The position numbers were made by a program, and so were the translations under genes. Below the pieces are notes generated by a model. That model did not search any database. It worked only from the letters and a program-made list of their open reading frames with translations, and was not told the origin of the DNA. Positions 8,076 through 16,504 of a DNA stretch of 64,000 nt are shown here, one piece after another (the stretch's first letter is position 1; every line of letters begins with the position of its first letter). Origin of the DNA: Bacteroidota bacterium (GTDB taxonomy: Bacteria; Bacteroidota; Bacteroidia; Chitinophagales; BACL12); contig JAKQVC010000049.1 in NCBI GenBank assembly GCA_029571985.1, positions 52,729 to 116,728 on the forward strand, in the 5' to 3' direction.

Positions 8076-10406
8076 TTATTCAACAGAAATCTCATCGATA
8101 AATAACCAGGCCTTATGTCCTGCTCCTGGATTTCCGGCAGGAATGTCACCGTAGTTATATACAGTTATTTGAATATATCTGGCCTGAGTTGGGGCAAATT
8201 TGTAGATACCTGCATTGCGCGGTAATCCGGTTTTGCCTGGTTCTATAACACCGACACGTGTAAATTGACGACCATCCATGCTTACCTGCACCTCAATAAG
8301 TTTTGCCGGCCAAATCCAACTGCCAATATCTGTAAGGGTGCCTACGCCAATACTGCTGATGGTATCGGTTTGGAGCAGGTCAATAACACAGGTTGCATTT
8401 GTTCCGCTAAATCCCAGCCAATGCATACCACTCCAGGATGGGAGAGTGGTTCCCTGTTCTCCATCTACTAATGTAAAGGCGCCGTTGCCCGGATAAGATT
8501 TTGATGGAGGCTCCTGCAAGGTAATTGGTTTTCCTGTGGCCTTATTCAACTGCAATTGTAATTGCAATCCTTTTGTGGTTTTAGTTTCAGGAATAATTAA
8601 ATCGAATTGACCTCTTGCTGTAACCTGAATGGGTTTTTCGTAATCAACCGTTGTAAATATCCGTTTGCCAATTTCATTCTGCATCTTATCATCAGCAATA
8701 TTTACTGGAAAATGCACAGCATTATTCCACGATTGGATTTCCAATTGTACACCTGAATGATCTGATATGGGTTTTAAGGCTACGGTGTAATTAAATGCAG
8801 ACGTACTATAGCGACAATCCATCGCATCTAAAAAAGTAAAATGTTTTTGCACCTTTAACAAAAACCGATCATAATTGCGTTGGTTTTCCGGTGACCATAA
8901 TACTTCACTTAAGGCCATTAACCGAGGCATGAGCATATATTCAACCTGGTCGAAATCATATAAATATTCCGACCATAAATTTGCCTGTGCACCCAGAACG
9001 TGTTTGGCTTCATCGGGTGTTAGTGCGGAAGGGACAGGTTGAAATGCATATACTTTTGACAAAGGAACATATCCGCCAATTGCCAGAGGTTCTGACGATG
9101 GATATCCCTGATAATAATCGAAGTAACAGTGTGATGTTGGTGTCATAATCGCATCATGACCTTGCTTCACTGCCTGAATACAACCTTCCTCTCCGCGCCA
9201 ACTCATAATGGTGGCGTTGTCGGAAATACCTCCATGTATAATTTCATCCCATCCGATGATATTTTTTCCCTGGCTATGCACAAATGCATCCATGCGTTTC
9301 ACAAAATAACTTTGCAAACCTGCAGCATCTGTGTTCATTGATTGCATCAGTTGCTGACAATGCGCACAGGATTTCCAGACATCAAACATCACCTCATCGC
9401 CACCAATATGAATATATTTTCCCGGAAAAAGAGCCATCACCTCTGTAAGCACATCTTCCAGAAAAGTAAACGTTTCCTCTTTTGGACAAAATGCTTCGGG
9501 GTAAATGCCCCACTGTTTTCCGACGGTATAAGTGGTATCTGCAATGCAGCCCAGCTCAGGGTATGCTGCTAAGGCTGCTTTACAATGCCCCGGCATTTCT
9601 ATTTCCGGAATAATCGTAATATTTCTGCGTTCGGCATATTTAACAATAGTGGTGATATCACCTTGTGTATAATAGCCACCGTATCGAATGGAGTCAAATT
9701 TTTGTTCGCGATAATGTCCGGTCATGGAACCATCCCGCCAGGCACCTACCTCTGTGAGTTTTGGATATTTCTTTATTTCAATTCGCCATCCCTGATCATC
9801 CGTGAGATGCCAGTGAAAGGTATTCATTTTATAAAGTGCGAGATAGTCGATGTATTGTTTAATTTCATCAACTGTAAAAAAATGGCGACTGCAATCTAAA
9901 TGCATGCCCCGATACTCAAATTTCGGATAGTCAGTAATAGTAGCACATGGCACCTGAAACTGATTGGTAAAGGGCGATTCAATTAATTGGGCTAAAGTCA
10001 TCAATCCGTAAAATGCGCCACCTGCATTCTTTCCAATAATCAAAATACTGTCAGGATGTATGACGAGTTTATAACCTCCATCCGGTACATCTAATAAACT
10101 GTCGTAGCGCACATCAATAAACGGCGCGTTCAGAGGTTTCTCTTTTAATGTTTTAAGTGGTAAGGCTCGTATCTTTAATTGAATATCCCTAAAGGCAATT
10201 GCATCGTTAAACGATTGCATATCATGCACGAGGATAAAGGAAGTTGGTCTGAAATAAAAATATCCCGGATCAGATTGATAATAGACGGGTGCCGGTATAA
10301 TTTGATTTTGCGAAGGTTGCGCGAGTAAATGGGATGCACTCATGCAAACAAGCAGGATAATATTGCGGAGTTGACGCACGAGTTTAGGTTTGTAATACAC
10401 CAACAT
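8076..10406 (-). CDS. GH20 beta-N-acetylhexosaminidase, exported
   Basis: The protein has 776 residues with a signal peptide (hydrophobic 15-28, ending 'LLAQ'). Domains: GH20 N-terminal domain about 35-160; catalytic TIM barrel about 162-515, starting 'YRGMHLDCSRHF' and including 'HWHLTDDQGWR'; a linker region; and an F5/8 type C-like carbohydrate-binding domain about 640-776. The catalytic pair is Asp337-Glu338 in 'HIGGDEVMF', as expected for substrate-assisted catalysis by GH20. It would remove terminal beta-linked GlcNAc or GalNAc. Its start overlaps the end of the carboxylase gene by 23 nt, and no better start is visible. It is separated from glycosylasparaginase by 59 nt. It is probably periplasmic or surface-located; the anchoring is unclear. 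Confidence 0.93.
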   Translation of the reverse strand: MLVYYKPKLVRQLRNIILLVCMSASHLLAQPSQNQIIPAPVYYQSDPGYFYFRPTSFILVHDMQSFNDAIAFRDIQLKIRALPLKTLKEKPLNAPFIDVRYDSLLDVPDGGYKLVIHPDSILIIGKNAGGAFYGLMTLAQLIESPFTNQFQVPCATITDYPKFEYRGMHLDCSRHFFTVDEIKQYIDYLALYKMNTFHWHLTDDQGWRIEIKKYPKLTEVGAWRDGSMTGHYREQKFDSIRYGGYYTQGDITTIVKYAERRNITIIPEIEMPGHCKAALAAYPELGCIADTTYTVGKQWGIYPEAFCPKEETFTFLEDVLTEVMALFPGKYIHIGGDEVMFDVWKSCAHCQQLMQSMNTDAAGLQSYFVKRMDAFVHSQGKNIIGWDEIIHGGISDNATIMSWRGEEGCIQAVKQGHDAIMTPTSHCYFDYYQGYPSSEPLAIGGYVPLSKVYAFQPVPSALTPDEAKHVLGAQANLWSEYLYDFDQVEYMLMPRLMALSEVLWSPENQRNYDRFLLKVQKHFTFLDAMDCRYSTSAFNYTVALKPISDHSGVQLEIQSWNNAVHFPVNIADDKMQNEIGKRIFTTVDYEKPIQVTARGQFDLIIPETKTTKGLQLQLQLNKATGKPITLQEPPSKSYPGNGAFTLVDGEQGTTLPSWSGMHWLGFSGTNATCVIDLLQTDTISSIGVGTLTDIGSWIWPAKLIEVQVSMDGRQFTRVGVIEPGKTGLPRNAGIYKFAPTQARYIQITVYNYGDIPAGNPGAGHKAWLFIDEISVE

Positions 10407-12027
10407 TAAATGATTTTTCTATGGGTGCATGATCGGCCATTTCGATGCCCATGCTGATCCATTTGCGGGTGTCGAGCGGATCAATAATAGCATCCACCCA
10501 CAAACGCGAAGCTGCATAGTAAGGGTCCATCGTTTCATTATAATGATTCGTGATTTTATCGAGCAACGCTTTTTCTGTTTCCGGTGTGATGGTTTCACCT
10601 TTCGCTTTCAGAGAAGCCACCTGAATTTGTAATAAGGTTTTGGCTGCCTGAGCTCCGCCCATTACGGCAATCTTTGCAGAAGGCCAGGCAACGATCAGGC
10701 GTGGATCATAGGCTTTACCACACATGGCATAATTGCCGGCACCAAAACTATTGCCCATAATAATGGTGAATTTTGGCACCACCGAATTACTAACGGCATT
10801 AACCAGTTTTGCACCATCTTTTATGATACCTGCATGCTCGCTTTTACTGCCCACCATAAATCCGGTTACATCCTGTAAAAAAACCAGCGGAATTTTTTTC
10901 TGATTGCAATTCATAATAAAACGTGCAGCTTTATCTGCACTGTCGTTATAAATTACACCACCAATTTGAATTTCGCCTTTTTTAGTTTTTACTACCTTCC
11001 TCTGGTTGGCTACAATGCCCACACTCCAACCATCGATGCGTGCGGTCCCACAGACTATCGTTTTACCGTATGCCGATTTATATTCATCAAAAACACTATC
11101 ATCTACCAGTCGCTTAATAATATCCAAAACATCATACTGTTTTGAAATATCATCGGGCATGATACCATAAATTTCATCTTCTGCTAAAGCTGGTTTAACA
11201 GGTTTTACACGATCGAAGCCGGCTTTGTTGAATGAACCGATTTTGTCAATCGTGGAGCGAATATGCTGCAAACAATCTTCATCATTTTCAGCTGCATAAT
11301 CACAAATACCGGAAACTTCTGTTGTGGTTAAAGCACCACCTAATGTTTCAGCATCAATTTCTTCGCCAACTGCGGCTTTAACCAAATAGGGTCCGGCCAG
11401 GAAAATGCTGCCTGTGTTTTTAACGATGTAAGCTTCATCGCTCATAATAGGTAAATAGGCCCCACCGGCTACACAACTGCCCATGATTGCTGCAATTTGC
11501 GTAATACCCATGCTGCTCATCACCGCATTATTGCGGAAAATGCGTCCAAAATTTTCCTTATCGGGAAAAATCTCATCCTGCATCGGCAGGTACACGCCCG
11601 CACTATCAACTAAATATATAATGGGCAATTTATTTTCGATACTGATTTCCTGGGCACGTAAATTCTTTTTTCCGGTAATCGGAAACCAGGCACCGGCTTT
11701 TACTGTGGCATCGTTAGCAACTACAATACATTGGCGACCACTCACATAACCAATCTGCACCACAACACCACCACTCGGGCATCCGCCGTGTTCAGTATAC
11801 ATGCCCATTGCGGTGAAGGCACCAATTTCGATACAGGGCGTTTCTGGGTCGAATAATAATTTCAATCGTTCACGTGCATGTAATTTTCCTTTTTCATGCA
11901 GTTTGTCAATTGATTTTTTACCACCTCCTTCTGCAACCTTAGACAGCCTTTGCTTCATTGTGGATACGAGCAGTTTCATGCTGTCTTCGTTTTTGTTGAA
12001 CGTAATATCTTGTGCTTGCTTCGCCAT
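10384..12027 (-). CDS. Acyl-CoA carboxylase carboxyltransferase (beta) subunit, methylcrotonyl-CoA type
   Basis: I place the start at MAKQAQDI (12027, 547 residues). A further ATG 30 nt upstream (12057) lies beyond the predicted transcription start. The two crotonase-like halves of the carboxyltransferase are present, with 'KGKLHARERLKLLFDP', 'ANDATVKAGAWFP', 'KKNLRAQEI', 'PDKENFGRIFRN' and, in the second half, 'FLQDVTGFMVG' and 'GAGNYAMCGKAY'. These blocks match methylcrotonyl-CoA carboxylase beta better than propionyl-CoA carboxylase. The biotin-bearing alpha subunit is not in the window. The known role of the family is leucine degradation, transferring a carboxyl from biotin to the acyl-CoA. 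It heads the minus-strand run that includes the glycosidases, which is odd for its function. Confidence 0.87.
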   Translation of the reverse strand: MAKQAQDITFNKNEDSMKLLVSTMKQRLSKVAEGGGKKSIDKLHEKGKLHARERLKLLFDPETPCIEIGAFTAMGMYTEHGGCPSGGVVVQIGYVSGRQCIVVANDATVKAGAWFPITGKKNLRAQEISIENKLPIIYLVDSAGVYLPMQDEIFPDKENFGRIFRNNAVMSSMGITQIAAIMGSCVAGGAYLPIMSDEAYIVKNTGSIFLAGPYLVKAAVGEEIDAETLGGALTTTEVSGICDYAAENDEDCLQHIRSTIDKIGSFNKAGFDRVKPVKPALAEDEIYGIMPDDISKQYDVLDIIKRLVDDSVFDEYKSAYGKTIVCGTARIDGWSVGIVANQRKVVKTKKGEIQIGGVIYNDSADKAARFIMNCNQKKIPLVFLQDVTGFMVGSKSEHAGIIKDGAKLVNAVSNSVVPKFTIIMGNSFGAGNYAMCGKAYDPRLIVAWPSAKIAVMGGAQAAKTLLQIQVASLKAKGETITPETEKALLDKITNHYNETMDPYYAASRLWVDAIIDPLDTRKWISMGIEMADHAPIEKSFNVGVLQT

Positions 12028-12046
12028 AATCTTTTCAGAATAATCA

Positions 12047-12054
12047 CAAAAATA
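12047..12054 (-). promoter_or_regulatory. -7 element of the carboxylase operon
   Basis: On the minus strand this reads TATTTTTG, a perfect TAnnTTTG. Transcription would begin near 12041, which excludes the ATG at 12057 and supports the start at 12027. It lies back to back with the SRP RNA promoter; no convincing -33 element is visible. Confidence 0.55.
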
Positions 12055-12098
12055 CAATTACCCGATGTAAACGTACCGGTTTGATGCAATCCTTTTAC

Positions 12099-12106
12099 TA
12101 CCTTTG
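12099..12106 (+). promoter_or_regulatory. -7 element of the SRP RNA gene
   Basis: TACCTTTG, with a TTTG at 12080-12083 as a possible but closely spaced (15 bp) upstream element. It ends 4 bp before the first base of the SRP RNA stem, as expected for a stable RNA transcribed from its mature 5' end. Confidence 0.6.
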
Positions 12107-12110
12107 CACC

Positions 12111-12206
12111 GGGCAAGTCCTATACGACCAGCTCCTGCTGAATCCCCCAGGCCCTGACCGGAGCAAGGGTAGGTGGTTGTAGCGGTGCGATGTAGTTCAC
12201 TTGCCC
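12111..12206 (+). ncRNA. ffs: Signal recognition particle RNA (4.5S, small bacterial type)
   Basis: The outer stem is perfect: GGGCAAGT (12111-12118) with ACTTGCCC (12199-12206). The apical part carries the hallmark Ffh-binding domain IV: CCCCCAGG on the 5' side and GGAGCAAGGG on the 3' side (12144-12169). A run of T follows from 12207 and would end transcription. The length of about 96 nt fits the small Alu-less SRP RNA. With Ffh it targets nascent membrane and secreted proteins. The tetraloop is TGAC (12155-12158) rather than GGAA, and its expected closing pair would be C-C. Confidence 0.88.
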
Positions 12207-12277
12207 TTTTTTATTTTCTTCAACCGTAAGAATCTCAAATTGTTGAAAACATCCTGCTTATTTTAAGGTTTAGCAGG

Positions 12278-12285
12278 TATTTTTG
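12278..12285 (+). promoter_or_regulatory. -7 element of the transaldolase-family gene
   Basis: TATTTTTG, perfect TAnnTTTG, 19 bp before the ATG at 12305. Transcription would begin near 12291, giving a leader of about 14 nt. Confidence 0.55.
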
Positions 12286-12304
12286 CGCTTTATAACCACA
12301 GCAC

Positions 12305-12961
12305 ATGAAGTTTTTTATAGATACTGCAGATCTGAAAGAGATCAAAGAAGCCGCGACACTCGGCATATTAGATGGCGTAACCACTAACCCTTCGTTAATG
12401 GCGAAAGTGGGTATTACCGGCGCGGATAATATTAAACAGCATTACATCGATATCTGCAATATTGTTGATGGTGATATCAGTGCTGAGGTGATTTCTACTG
12501 ATTTTGAAGGAATGGTGCGCGAAGCCAAAGAACTGGCTGCATTGCATCCAAATATCGTTGTGAAGATTCCTATGATTAAGGAAGGAGTGAAGGCGCTTAA
12601 ATGGTGCACAGATAACAATATCCGCACTAACTGTACACTTGTATTTTCAGCAGGTCAGGCTATCCTGGCAGCAAAAGCCGGCGCAACATATTTATCTCCA
12701 TTTATTGGTCGTATCGATGATATGAACTGGGATGGTATCCAGTTAATCGAACAAATCGTGCATATCTATCGCATGTACGGCTTTGAAACAGAAGTATTAG
12801 CGGCATCTATCCGCAATCCTCTCCATATTGTGCGTTGCGCTGAAGTTGGCGCTGATGTGGTTACCTGCCCGTTGAGTTCCATATTGGGATTATTCAAACA
12901 TCCACTTACTGATATCGGCTTAGCACAATTTTTGGCCGATTATCAAAAAGGGAACGGTTAA
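12305..12961 (+). CDS. Transaldolase / fructose-6-phosphate aldolase family enzyme
   Basis: At 218 residues it is the short single-domain form of the family (FsaA/TalC length about 220). It starts 'MKFFIDTADLKEIKE', contains 'GVTTNPSLM', and the Schiff-base lysine is Lys87 in 'NIVVKIPM'. 'TYLSPFIGRIDD' and 'EVLAASIRNPLHI' complete the barrel. FsaA and the short transaldolases cannot be separated safely by eye. Bacillus-type TalC enzymes of this length act as transaldolases in the pentose phosphate pathway, which is the more likely role here. It is monocistronic with its own promoter. Confidence 0.93.
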   Translation: MKFFIDTADLKEIKEAATLGILDGVTTNPSLMAKVGITGADNIKQHYIDICNIVDGDISAEVISTDFEGMVREAKELAALHPNIVVKIPMIKEGVKALKWCTDNNIRTNCTLVFSAGQAILAAKAGATYLSPFIGRIDDMNWDGIQLIEQIVHIYRMYGFETEVLAASIRNPLHIVRCAEVGADVVTCPLSSILGLFKHPLTDIGLAQFLADYQKGNG

Positions 12962-13004
12962 GGGATTATTCTACTGATTTATTAGGCTATTCAGAAACCA
13001 ATTG

Positions 13005-13012
13005 TATATTTG
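13005..13012 (+). promoter_or_regulatory. -7 element of the antiporter gene
   Basis: TATATTTG, perfect TAnnTTTG. Transcription would begin at about 13018-13019, exactly where the structured leader starts. I see no clear TTG at the usual -33 distance. Confidence 0.5.
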
Positions 13013-13018
13013 CTGATA

Positions 13019-13079
13019 GCCAGAACGAACATGCGCGTGCATATTGCCTTATGCCGTGCGTAGTAAAAATTCGTTCGGC
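13019..13079 (+). promoter_or_regulatory. Structured RNA leader, candidate riboregulator
   Basis: The transcript can fold into two stacked stems. Outer stem: GCC (13019-13021), a bulged A at 13022, then GAACGAA (13023-13029), pairing with TTCGTTC (13070-13076) and GGC (13077-13079), 10 bp. Inner stem: 13031-13043 with 13050-13061, 12 pairs including two G-U, one bulged T at 13038, and a hexaloop TTGCCT (13044-13049). The stems are joined by an asymmetric internal loop: 1 nt on the left and AGTAAAAA (13062-13069) on the right. It ends 18 nt before the antiporter ATG. I do not recognise it as a known riboswitch class. Confidence 0.5.
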
Positions 13080-13097
13080 CCTTAAACCCATCCGTAT

Positions 13098-14396
13098 ATG
13101 CATAGACTTCCTTCAGAAGAAGTGTTGCCGTTTTTGGTAATGGTTGCCACACTATTACTTACAGGCAGGCTCATGGGCGAATTGTTCAGAAAGCTTAAAA
13201 TGCCTCAAGTGATGGGCGAACTGGTAGCCGGGATTTTGCTCGGCCCTTCCTGTCTCGAACATGTGGCTCCTGATGTCTACAATAGTTTATTTGCTACCCA
13301 CGAAAAGGCGGGAATTGCCTATGATGGTTTAGGTCGCATCGGCATTTTGTTGTTACTGTTTGTGGCGGGTATGGAAATCAACCTGAAAACCATTCAGAAA
13401 AAAGCCAACGCAGCAGCTGCCATCAGTCTTTCCGGTGTAGCCTTTCCGTTTTTGGTCGGGTTTATAGCCAGCTGGTTTTTATCCGGTTATTTGTGGCCAA
13501 ATGGTGTTGAAGATAAATTCGCTTCTTCACTGTTTATGGGCACTGCCTTATCGATTACGGCATTAAGTGTGTTGGCCAAAATCCTGATCGACATCGATAA
13601 GATTAAAAGCAAGTTCGGAAATTTGATGATGACCGCTGCGATGATCGATGATTTTATCGGTTGGATGCTGTTTTCGCTGGTGGTTTCGGTGGCGAATCTA
13701 GAAAGTGAAAGTAGTTTCGAGGGCTGGCAGGTGATGTTTATGGTACTGGGTTTTGCCACTTTTATTTTAACAGCCGGACGCAGGGCTATTCATTGGAGTT
13801 TTACTTTTTCAAACCGCTATTTATCACGAGGTGGTGGTACTTTATCGGTTGCCATCGTTTTTTGCATTTTCGGTGCCGTTTTTACTGAATGGATTGGCCT
13901 GCATGCCATATTTGGTGCCTTTATGGTGGGTATTGCCGTAGGTGATTCAGAACATTTCAGTCACCGAAACCGCGAAATGTTGCATGATATCGTTACCTAC
14001 ATTTTTGCACCATTATTCTTCATATCTATCGGATTCAGGGTCGACTTTATCGAGAATTTCGATGGTGGTGTAATCGCTTTTGTATTGCTGATAGCCGTAT
14101 TGGGCAAGATGATTGGCGGATTTATTGGCGGACGTTTAGGGAAATTCAGCACGAATGAATCCATTGCCATCGGTTTCGGTATGAATGCCAGAGGTTCGCA
14201 GGAAATTGTGTTGGGATTAATCGCCCTAAACGCAGGTTTAATCACCGACCAGATTTTCGTGGCACTGGTTATCATGACTTTCGTTACGATTATGATTGCC
14301 GGTCCTTCGATTCGATATTTTTTAAGCCGGCATCAGGATGATGAGGATGAGGAGGATGAACAGGAAAGAATACAGAGCGCTGGAAAAGCGGATTGA
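13098..14396 (+). CDS. CPA2-family cation/proton antiporter (Kef/NapA-like membrane domain)
   Basis: The protein has 432 residues with about 12 hydrophobic segments. 'KMPQVMGELVAGILLGPS' is the typical opening of the Na_H_Exchanger domain, and 'MTAAMIDDFIGW' contains the paired aspartates found in electrogenic CPA2 antiporters. 'GMNARGSQEIVLG' follows near the end. No TrkA-N or TrkA-C domain follows, which argues against a full KefB/C K+ efflux system. The C-terminus is a short cytoplasmic tail rich in Asp/Glu (about 412-424). The likely role is Na+ or K+ efflux in exchange for protons. The gene is preceded by a structured leader, so translation may be regulated. Confidence 0.9.
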   Translation: MHRLPSEEVLPFLVMVATLLLTGRLMGELFRKLKMPQVMGELVAGILLGPSCLEHVAPDVYNSLFATHEKAGIAYDGLGRIGILLLLFVAGMEINLKTIQKKANAAAAISLSGVAFPFLVGFIASWFLSGYLWPNGVEDKFASSLFMGTALSITALSVLAKILIDIDKIKSKFGNLMMTAAMIDDFIGWMLFSLVVSVANLESESSFEGWQVMFMVLGFATFILTAGRRAIHWSFTFSNRYLSRGGGTLSVAIVFCIFGAVFTEWIGLHAIFGAFMVGIAVGDSEHFSHRNREMLHDIVTYIFAPLFFISIGFRVDFIENFDGGVIAFVLLIAVLGKMIGGFIGGRLGKFSTNESIAIGFGMNARGSQEIVLGLIALNAGLITDQIFVALVIMTFVTIMIAGPSIRYFLSRHQDDEDEEDEQERIQSAGKAD

Positions 14397-14460
14397 TTAT
14401 CCACACGTTTGAACAAATACTCTGGCATGATATTTCGTTATATTGTGTAAAGTTCAACGT

Positions 14461-14961
14461 ATGCGCATGTTCAGCAAAGTATTCAGCACCCTCACACTCA
14501 CCATTGCTCTATATTCACTGCAAGCCGAAACAGGAGATACTGTGTTTCGGAAAGACAACCCCAATTTGTTATACACCACCAAAGATTATTATATCGAACT
14601 GCCCAATGATTGTTACAGTGATATCGTGTGTTTGCAGGATTTTTTCCTGATTATGACGTTTAATGTGGGTATTGATGGCAGCAATACGATTAAACAAGCA
14701 GGGTACAAGGATGCGGATATGGAATGCAATGCCAAAGCGCCTGCCGGAACCACTTACAAAGCATATTCTTTCAAAGAAACTAAGCATACTATAACCGATG
14801 ATGGATATGGTGTACAGGTTGAGTTTGCCCCGGAAAAAAAAGAGGGTGCCCCTCCGTATCTCCAGAAATTTGAATTTACCGGAAAAATGCAGAACGGCAG
14901 ACTCAAGGGTATGCTAACGTTTACAACACCGAAAGGGATTATTCAGGTGCCTTTGAATTAA
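14461..14961 (+). CDS. Hypothetical exported protein
   Basis: I use the ATG at 14461 (166 residues), which places a hydrophobic signal peptide at the N-terminus (about residues 5-22, '[15 protein letters not shown]'). An ATG 18 nt upstream adds only six residues. The mature part is beta-rich by appearance, with two cysteines near residues 51 and 57 and a third near 88, and no recognisable domain. It lies 64 nt after the antiporter and meets the convergent ornithine aminotransferase with a 4-nt overlap. No function can be assigned. Confidence 0.65.
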   Translation: MRMFSKVFSTLTLTIALYSLQAETGDTVFRKDNPNLLYTTKDYYIELPNDCYSDIVCLQDFFLIMTFNVGIDGSNTIKQAGYKDADMECNAKAPAGTTYKAYSFKETKHTITDDGYGVQVEFAPEKKEGAPPYLQKFEFTGKMQNGRLKGMLTFTTPKGIIQVPLN

Positions 14962-16193
14962 AAGGCCTCTAATGTTTTTCGGATAATATCAATACACAAA
15001 TCCATTTCCGCTTCGGTTATCACCAGTGGTGGCGCAAAACGAATCTTATCACCGTGTGTTGGTTTGGCTAAAAGTCCGTTTTCCATCAGGGCAAGACAGA
15101 AATCCCAGGCAGATTTTCCTTTGTAATTGTTTTCGACAACAATGGCGTTTAATAATCCCTTGCCGCGTACAATTTTGATATAATCGCCTTTCATGGATTC
15201 AAGGGCAGTGCGAAGTTTTTGTCCCATTAATTCTGCTCTTTCGGCAAGTTTTTCCTCCACCAAAACCTGCATTGAAGCAAGGGCTACTGCACAGGCAAGC
15301 GGGTTGCCACCAAAAGTGCTTCCGTGCTGTCCGGGTCTGATGGTGAGCATGATTTCGTCGTCTGCCAACACAGCACTTACCGGCATGGTGCCGCCACTGA
15401 GTGCTTTCCCAAGAATCAAGATATCCGGACGAACGTTTTCGTGATCGCAAGCCAGCATTTTACCCGTGCGGGCCAGTCCGGTTTGAATTTCATCGCCAAT
15501 AAACAACACATTTGCATCGCGGCAAAGTGCTGCTGCCGCTGACAGAAAGCCGTTTTCAGGAACATAAACACCTGCTTCACCCTGAATAGGTTCCACCAGA
15601 AATCCTGCAACATTCGGATCCTGAAGGGCTGTTTTCAACGTTTCCAGGTCATTGTAAGGCACAATGGTATATCCTGGCATGTAAGGACCAAAACCGCCTG
15701 TGGAGTCGGGGTCATTGCTAAATGAGATTACACCGGTAGTTCTGCCGTGAAAATTGCCGTCACACACCAGAATTCTGGCCTGATTGTCAGGGATGCCTTT
15801 TACTTCATATCCCCATTTGCGACACAGTTTAATGGCAGTTTCAACGGCTTCAGCACCGCTATTCATTGGTAAAAGCTTATCGTAGCCAAACAATTCAGTC
15901 ATAAACTGCTCAAAAACACCCAGTTTATCGTTGTGAAAGGCCCTGCTGGTGAGTGTTAGCTTTTCCGCCTGTTCGGTCATCGCAGCTATAATTCGGGGAT
16001 GACAATGGCCTTGATTCACCGCACTATAGGCGCTTAGAAAGTCAAAATACCGCTTCCCGTCAACATCCCACATAAATACGCCTTTTGCCCGTTCAATCAC
16101 GACCGGGATAGGATGATAGTTATGTGCACCGTATCGTTCTTCAATATCGATGAAATGCTGGGTTTTTGGAGATATTACAGATGTAACTTGCAT
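14958..16193 (-). CDS. rocD: Ornithine aminotransferase
   Basis: At 411 residues it is the usual length. It starts with '[21 protein letters not shown]', a signature of ornithine-oxo-acid transaminases, followed by '[15 protein letters not shown]' and '[13 protein letters not shown]'. The PLP lysine is in 'ILGKALSGG'. The reaction converts ornithine and 2-oxoglutarate to glutamate semialdehyde and glutamate, linking arginine and proline metabolism. The gene is monocistronic, with a strong predicted promoter about 140 nt upstream, so its mRNA has an unusually long leader compared with other genes here. Confidence 0.95.
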   Translation of the reverse strand: MQVTSVISPKTQHFIDIEERYGAHNYHPIPVVIERAKGVFMWDVDGKRYFDFLSAYSAVNQGHCHPRIIAAMTEQAEKLTLTSRAFHNDKLGVFEQFMTELFGYDKLLPMNSGAEAVETAIKLCRKWGYEVKGIPDNQARILVCDGNFHGRTTGVISFSNDPDSTGGFGPYMPGYTIVPYNDLETLKTALQDPNVAGFLVEPIQGEAGVYVPENGFLSAAAALCRDANVLFIGDEIQTGLARTGKMLACDHENVRPDILILGKALSGGTMPVSAVLADDEIMLTIRPGQHGSTFGGNPLACAVALASMQVLVEEKLAERAELMGQKLRTALESMKGDYIKIVRGKGLLNAIVVENNYKGKSAWDFCLALMENGLLAKPTHGDKIRFAPPLVITEAEMDLCIDIIRKTLEAF

Positions 16194-16333
16194 ATAAGTT
16201 GATTTAAATAGTTGATTATCAATAAGTTATGGAAAAAGCCGTGTGGACATACCTGTCCGTATACAATCAGCAGGATGCCGATAGGTGATCGAGGAAATCT
16301 AAGTTCATAGATAAAAACAGGGCGATCATAGCT

Positions 16334-16363
16334 CAAAGATACAGCTTCCGGAGGAATAACAAA
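16334..16363 (-). promoter_or_regulatory. Promoter of rocD
   Basis: On the minus strand: TTTG (16363-16360), 18-bp spacer, TATCTTTG (16341-16334). Both elements match the Bacteroidota consensus. Transcription would begin near 16328, leaving a leader of about 135 nt before the ATG at 16193. Confidence 0.6.
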
Positions 16364-16471
16364 ACAGGCTGAACTTCGTGCAATCGACGCATCGGCTCCG
16401 CTTTTTCAGATGCACTTAAAAGTATGTGGGTAAATACGGCATCTTTCATGTTTTTACCGAACATTTTGGCC

Positions 16472-16479
16472 TAACTTTG
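16472..16479 (+). promoter_or_regulatory. -7 element of the ccmE-ccmF operon
   Basis: TAACTTTG, perfect TAnnTTTG, 25 bp before the GTG start at 16505. Transcription would begin near 16485, leaving a leader of about 20 nt. Confidence 0.55.
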
Positions 16480-16504
16480 CATTTTCAATTTAAATATACA
16501 GGCA

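Larger units (their letters stand above)
16194..16504. other. Intergenic region between rocD and ccmE
   Basis: This 311-bp divergent spacer holds the rocD promoter on the minus strand, the rocD leader, and the ccmE promoter on the plus strand. In the leader there is a small hairpin, GGACA (16245-16249) with TGTCC (16254-16258), around a 4-nt loop. I see no open reading frame or tRNA in it. Confidence 0.5.

Noticed and set aside
9342..9899. Plus-strand open frames within the hexosaminidase gene
   Set aside because: They are antisense to the conserved GH20 catalytic barrel and have no independent support.
14393..14650. 85-residue plus-strand frame after the antiporter
   Set aside because: It overlaps the exported hypothetical gene in another frame, which has a good signal peptide and better coding character.
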